Source: Bacteroidales bacterium (GTDB taxonomy: Bacteria > Bacteroidota > Bacteroidia > Bacteroidales > ML635J-15). From it: a stretch of DNA of 64,000 nucleotides. Under the pieces are notes generated by a model. It ran no database searches. It was not told the origin of the DNA and saw only the letters and a list, made by a program, of their open reading frames with translations. Positions 63,219 through 64,000 of the stretch are shown here, piece by piece. The stretch's first letter is position 1; every line of letters begins with the position of its first letter. The position numbers and the translations under genes were made by a program. Where the stretch lies: positions 1 through 64,000 of the forward strand of contig JAISPG010000028.1 in assembly GCA_031275085.1 (NCBI GenBank). The letters are read 5' to 3'.

Positions 63219-64000
63219 ACCGAATATTGCTGTACTTGGAGGCGGTTATACTTCCGAAAGACAAATAAGTTTAAATTCTGCAAAACAAGTTTTTGACAGT
63301 ATAGATAACAAACGTTTTAATGCTTATTTAATTGATGTCACTACAGAAGGAATGTTCTTCCTAACTGATAATGACAGGATATCAGTAGATCTTAACTCTT
63401 TTTCAATAAACATTGATAATAATATAATTATATTCGATTTTGCATATATAGTTTTGCACGGATCACCGGGAGAAGACGGAAAAATACAAGGCTATTTTGA
63501 CATAATGAATATCCCCTACTCTTCCTGTGGCGTCTTTACATCATCTTTAACATTCAATAAAGTTGCATGTAAAAAGATTTTGGCTGATTCAGGTATAACT
63601 ATGGCAAAATCAACAGTAATACATAAAGAAGAATGTTTTTCCGTTGATGAAATTATTTCTATGGTAGGACTTCCTTGTTTTGTTAAGCCGAATACTTCAG
63701 GGTCAAGCTATGGAATAACAAAAGTATATGAAAAAGAAGAATTCATTGATGCTGTAAATAAAGCAGCCGAAGAAGACTCCACAATTATTGTTGAAGAATT
63801 TATAAAAGGTACTGAAGTATCGTGCGGAATCCTAAAGACTTCAAAAAACATCCATATTTTTCCTGTTACTGAAATATATACAAAAAATGACTATTTCGAC
63901 ACTGAAGCAAAATACACACCCGGGTTTACCGAAGAGATCACTCCTGCCCGCATTACCAAAGAAGAAACCAAACTGGTACAGGAAAACACCTCAATCATAT
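63193..64000 (+). CDS. ddl: D-alanine--D-alanine ligase (3' end outside window)
   Basis: About 269 codons are present, and the gene runs off the right edge. It begins MKAEQHLNKPNIAVLGGGYT. Family landmarks are GGGYTSERQISLNSA, VLHGSPGEDGKIQGYFD, FNKVACKKIL, CFVKPNTSGSSYGI and VEEFIKGTEVSCGI of the ATP-grasp fold. It makes the D-Ala-D-Ala dipeptide for peptidoglycan. The start overlaps the lytic transglycosylase gene by 26 nt, so the two are coupled. Confidence 0.95.
   Translation, partial: MKAEQHLNKPNIAVLGGGYTSERQISLNSAKQVFDSIDNKRFNAYLIDVTTEGMFFLTDNDRISVDLNSFSINIDNNIIIFDFAYIVLHGSPGEDGKIQGYFDIMNIPYSSCGVFTSSLTFNKVACKKILADSGITMAKSTVIHKEECFSVDEIISMVGLPCFVKPNTSGSSYGITKVYEKEEFIDAVNKAAEEDSTIIVEEFIKGTEVSCGILKTSKNIHIFPVTEIYTKNDYFDTEAKYTPGFTEEITPARITKEETKLVQENTSII

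Noticed and set aside
1..64000. CRISPR arrays, rRNA, tRNA and riboswitches
   Set aside because: No regularly spaced repeats, no rRNA-like blocks, no cloverleaf with a GGTTCGAAT-type T-loop and no known riboswitch core were recognised by eye; a covariance-model scan would be decisive.

Overview
The window looks like chromosome of an AT-rich, probably anaerobic Bacteroidota species, most likely order Bacteroidales. The evidence is: cargo proteins with type IX secretion (T9SS) sorting domains and a T9SS plug protein; a GLPGLI-family protein; a short primary sigma factor of the Bacteroidota type; DUF5683 behind parAB; and several promoters of the form TTTG-N19/20-TAnnTTTG, the motif used by that sigma factor. 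Shine-Dalgarno sequences are mostly absent. Gene density is high, operons are short and many gene pairs converge on shared hairpin terminators. I recognised no rRNA, tRNA, CRISPR array or complete insertion sequence.

Layout. 1-600: a gene-free stretch holding a 215-bp element with terminal inverted repeats and two perfect internal hairpins. 0.6-2.6 kb: a radical-SAM/helix-hairpin-helix protein and its usual partner (predicted DNA repair or modification). 2.6-10 kb: a cation/proton antiporter, a T9SS cargo protein, dapF and an HtrA protease. 10-15.3 kb: lysine-fermentation genes (kamD, kamE, one CoA-transferase subunit, thiolase) plus two paralogous small membrane proteins. 15.4-29 kb: a von Willebrand A protein, a LytS/LytTR two-component pair, small DUF1697/HEAT/glyoxalase-fold genes, an SDR, tex, a glucosaminidase, an unknown secreted protein and a phosphohexomutase. 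29-35 kb: an accessory region in which a two-gene module (DUF4221-like lipoprotein plus small CxxC lipoprotein) is present twice intact and once as a decayed fragment. 35-46 kb: T9SS plug protein, cinA, uvrA, a copper-efflux locus and the primary sigma factor. 46-59 kb: outer-membrane and envelope proteins, proS, a TonB-like barrel, a DUF4143 ATPase next to a transposase remnant, and ribH. 59-64 kb: parA, parB, a DUF5683 protein, a LysM lytic transglycosylase and the start of ddl, all on one strand.

The strongest unusual signal is in the copper locus. The copper ATPase gene is split into an 81-codon HMA-domain ORF and the P-type ATPase body exactly at A_AAA_AAG followed by TAA. This is the canonical -1 frameshift heptamer in the correct phase. 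Termination would give a small CopZ-like chaperone and slippage would give a normal 741-residue CopA. That resembles the CopA/CopA(Z) arrangement reported in E. coli, but with a different slippery site and domain boundary. A one-base error in the A10 run, transcriptional slippage or a real mutation are the alternatives. An AraC-type regulator with its own CxxC N-terminus lies just upstream.

Other points of interest are two different TIR-bounded, hairpin-rich noncoding elements (207-421 and 37036-37324), the duplicated and decaying lipoprotein module, and the missing alpha subunit of the acetoacetate CoA-transferase in the lysine operon. All functional calls rest on reading the sequence and on knowledge of protein families. 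No database search was run.
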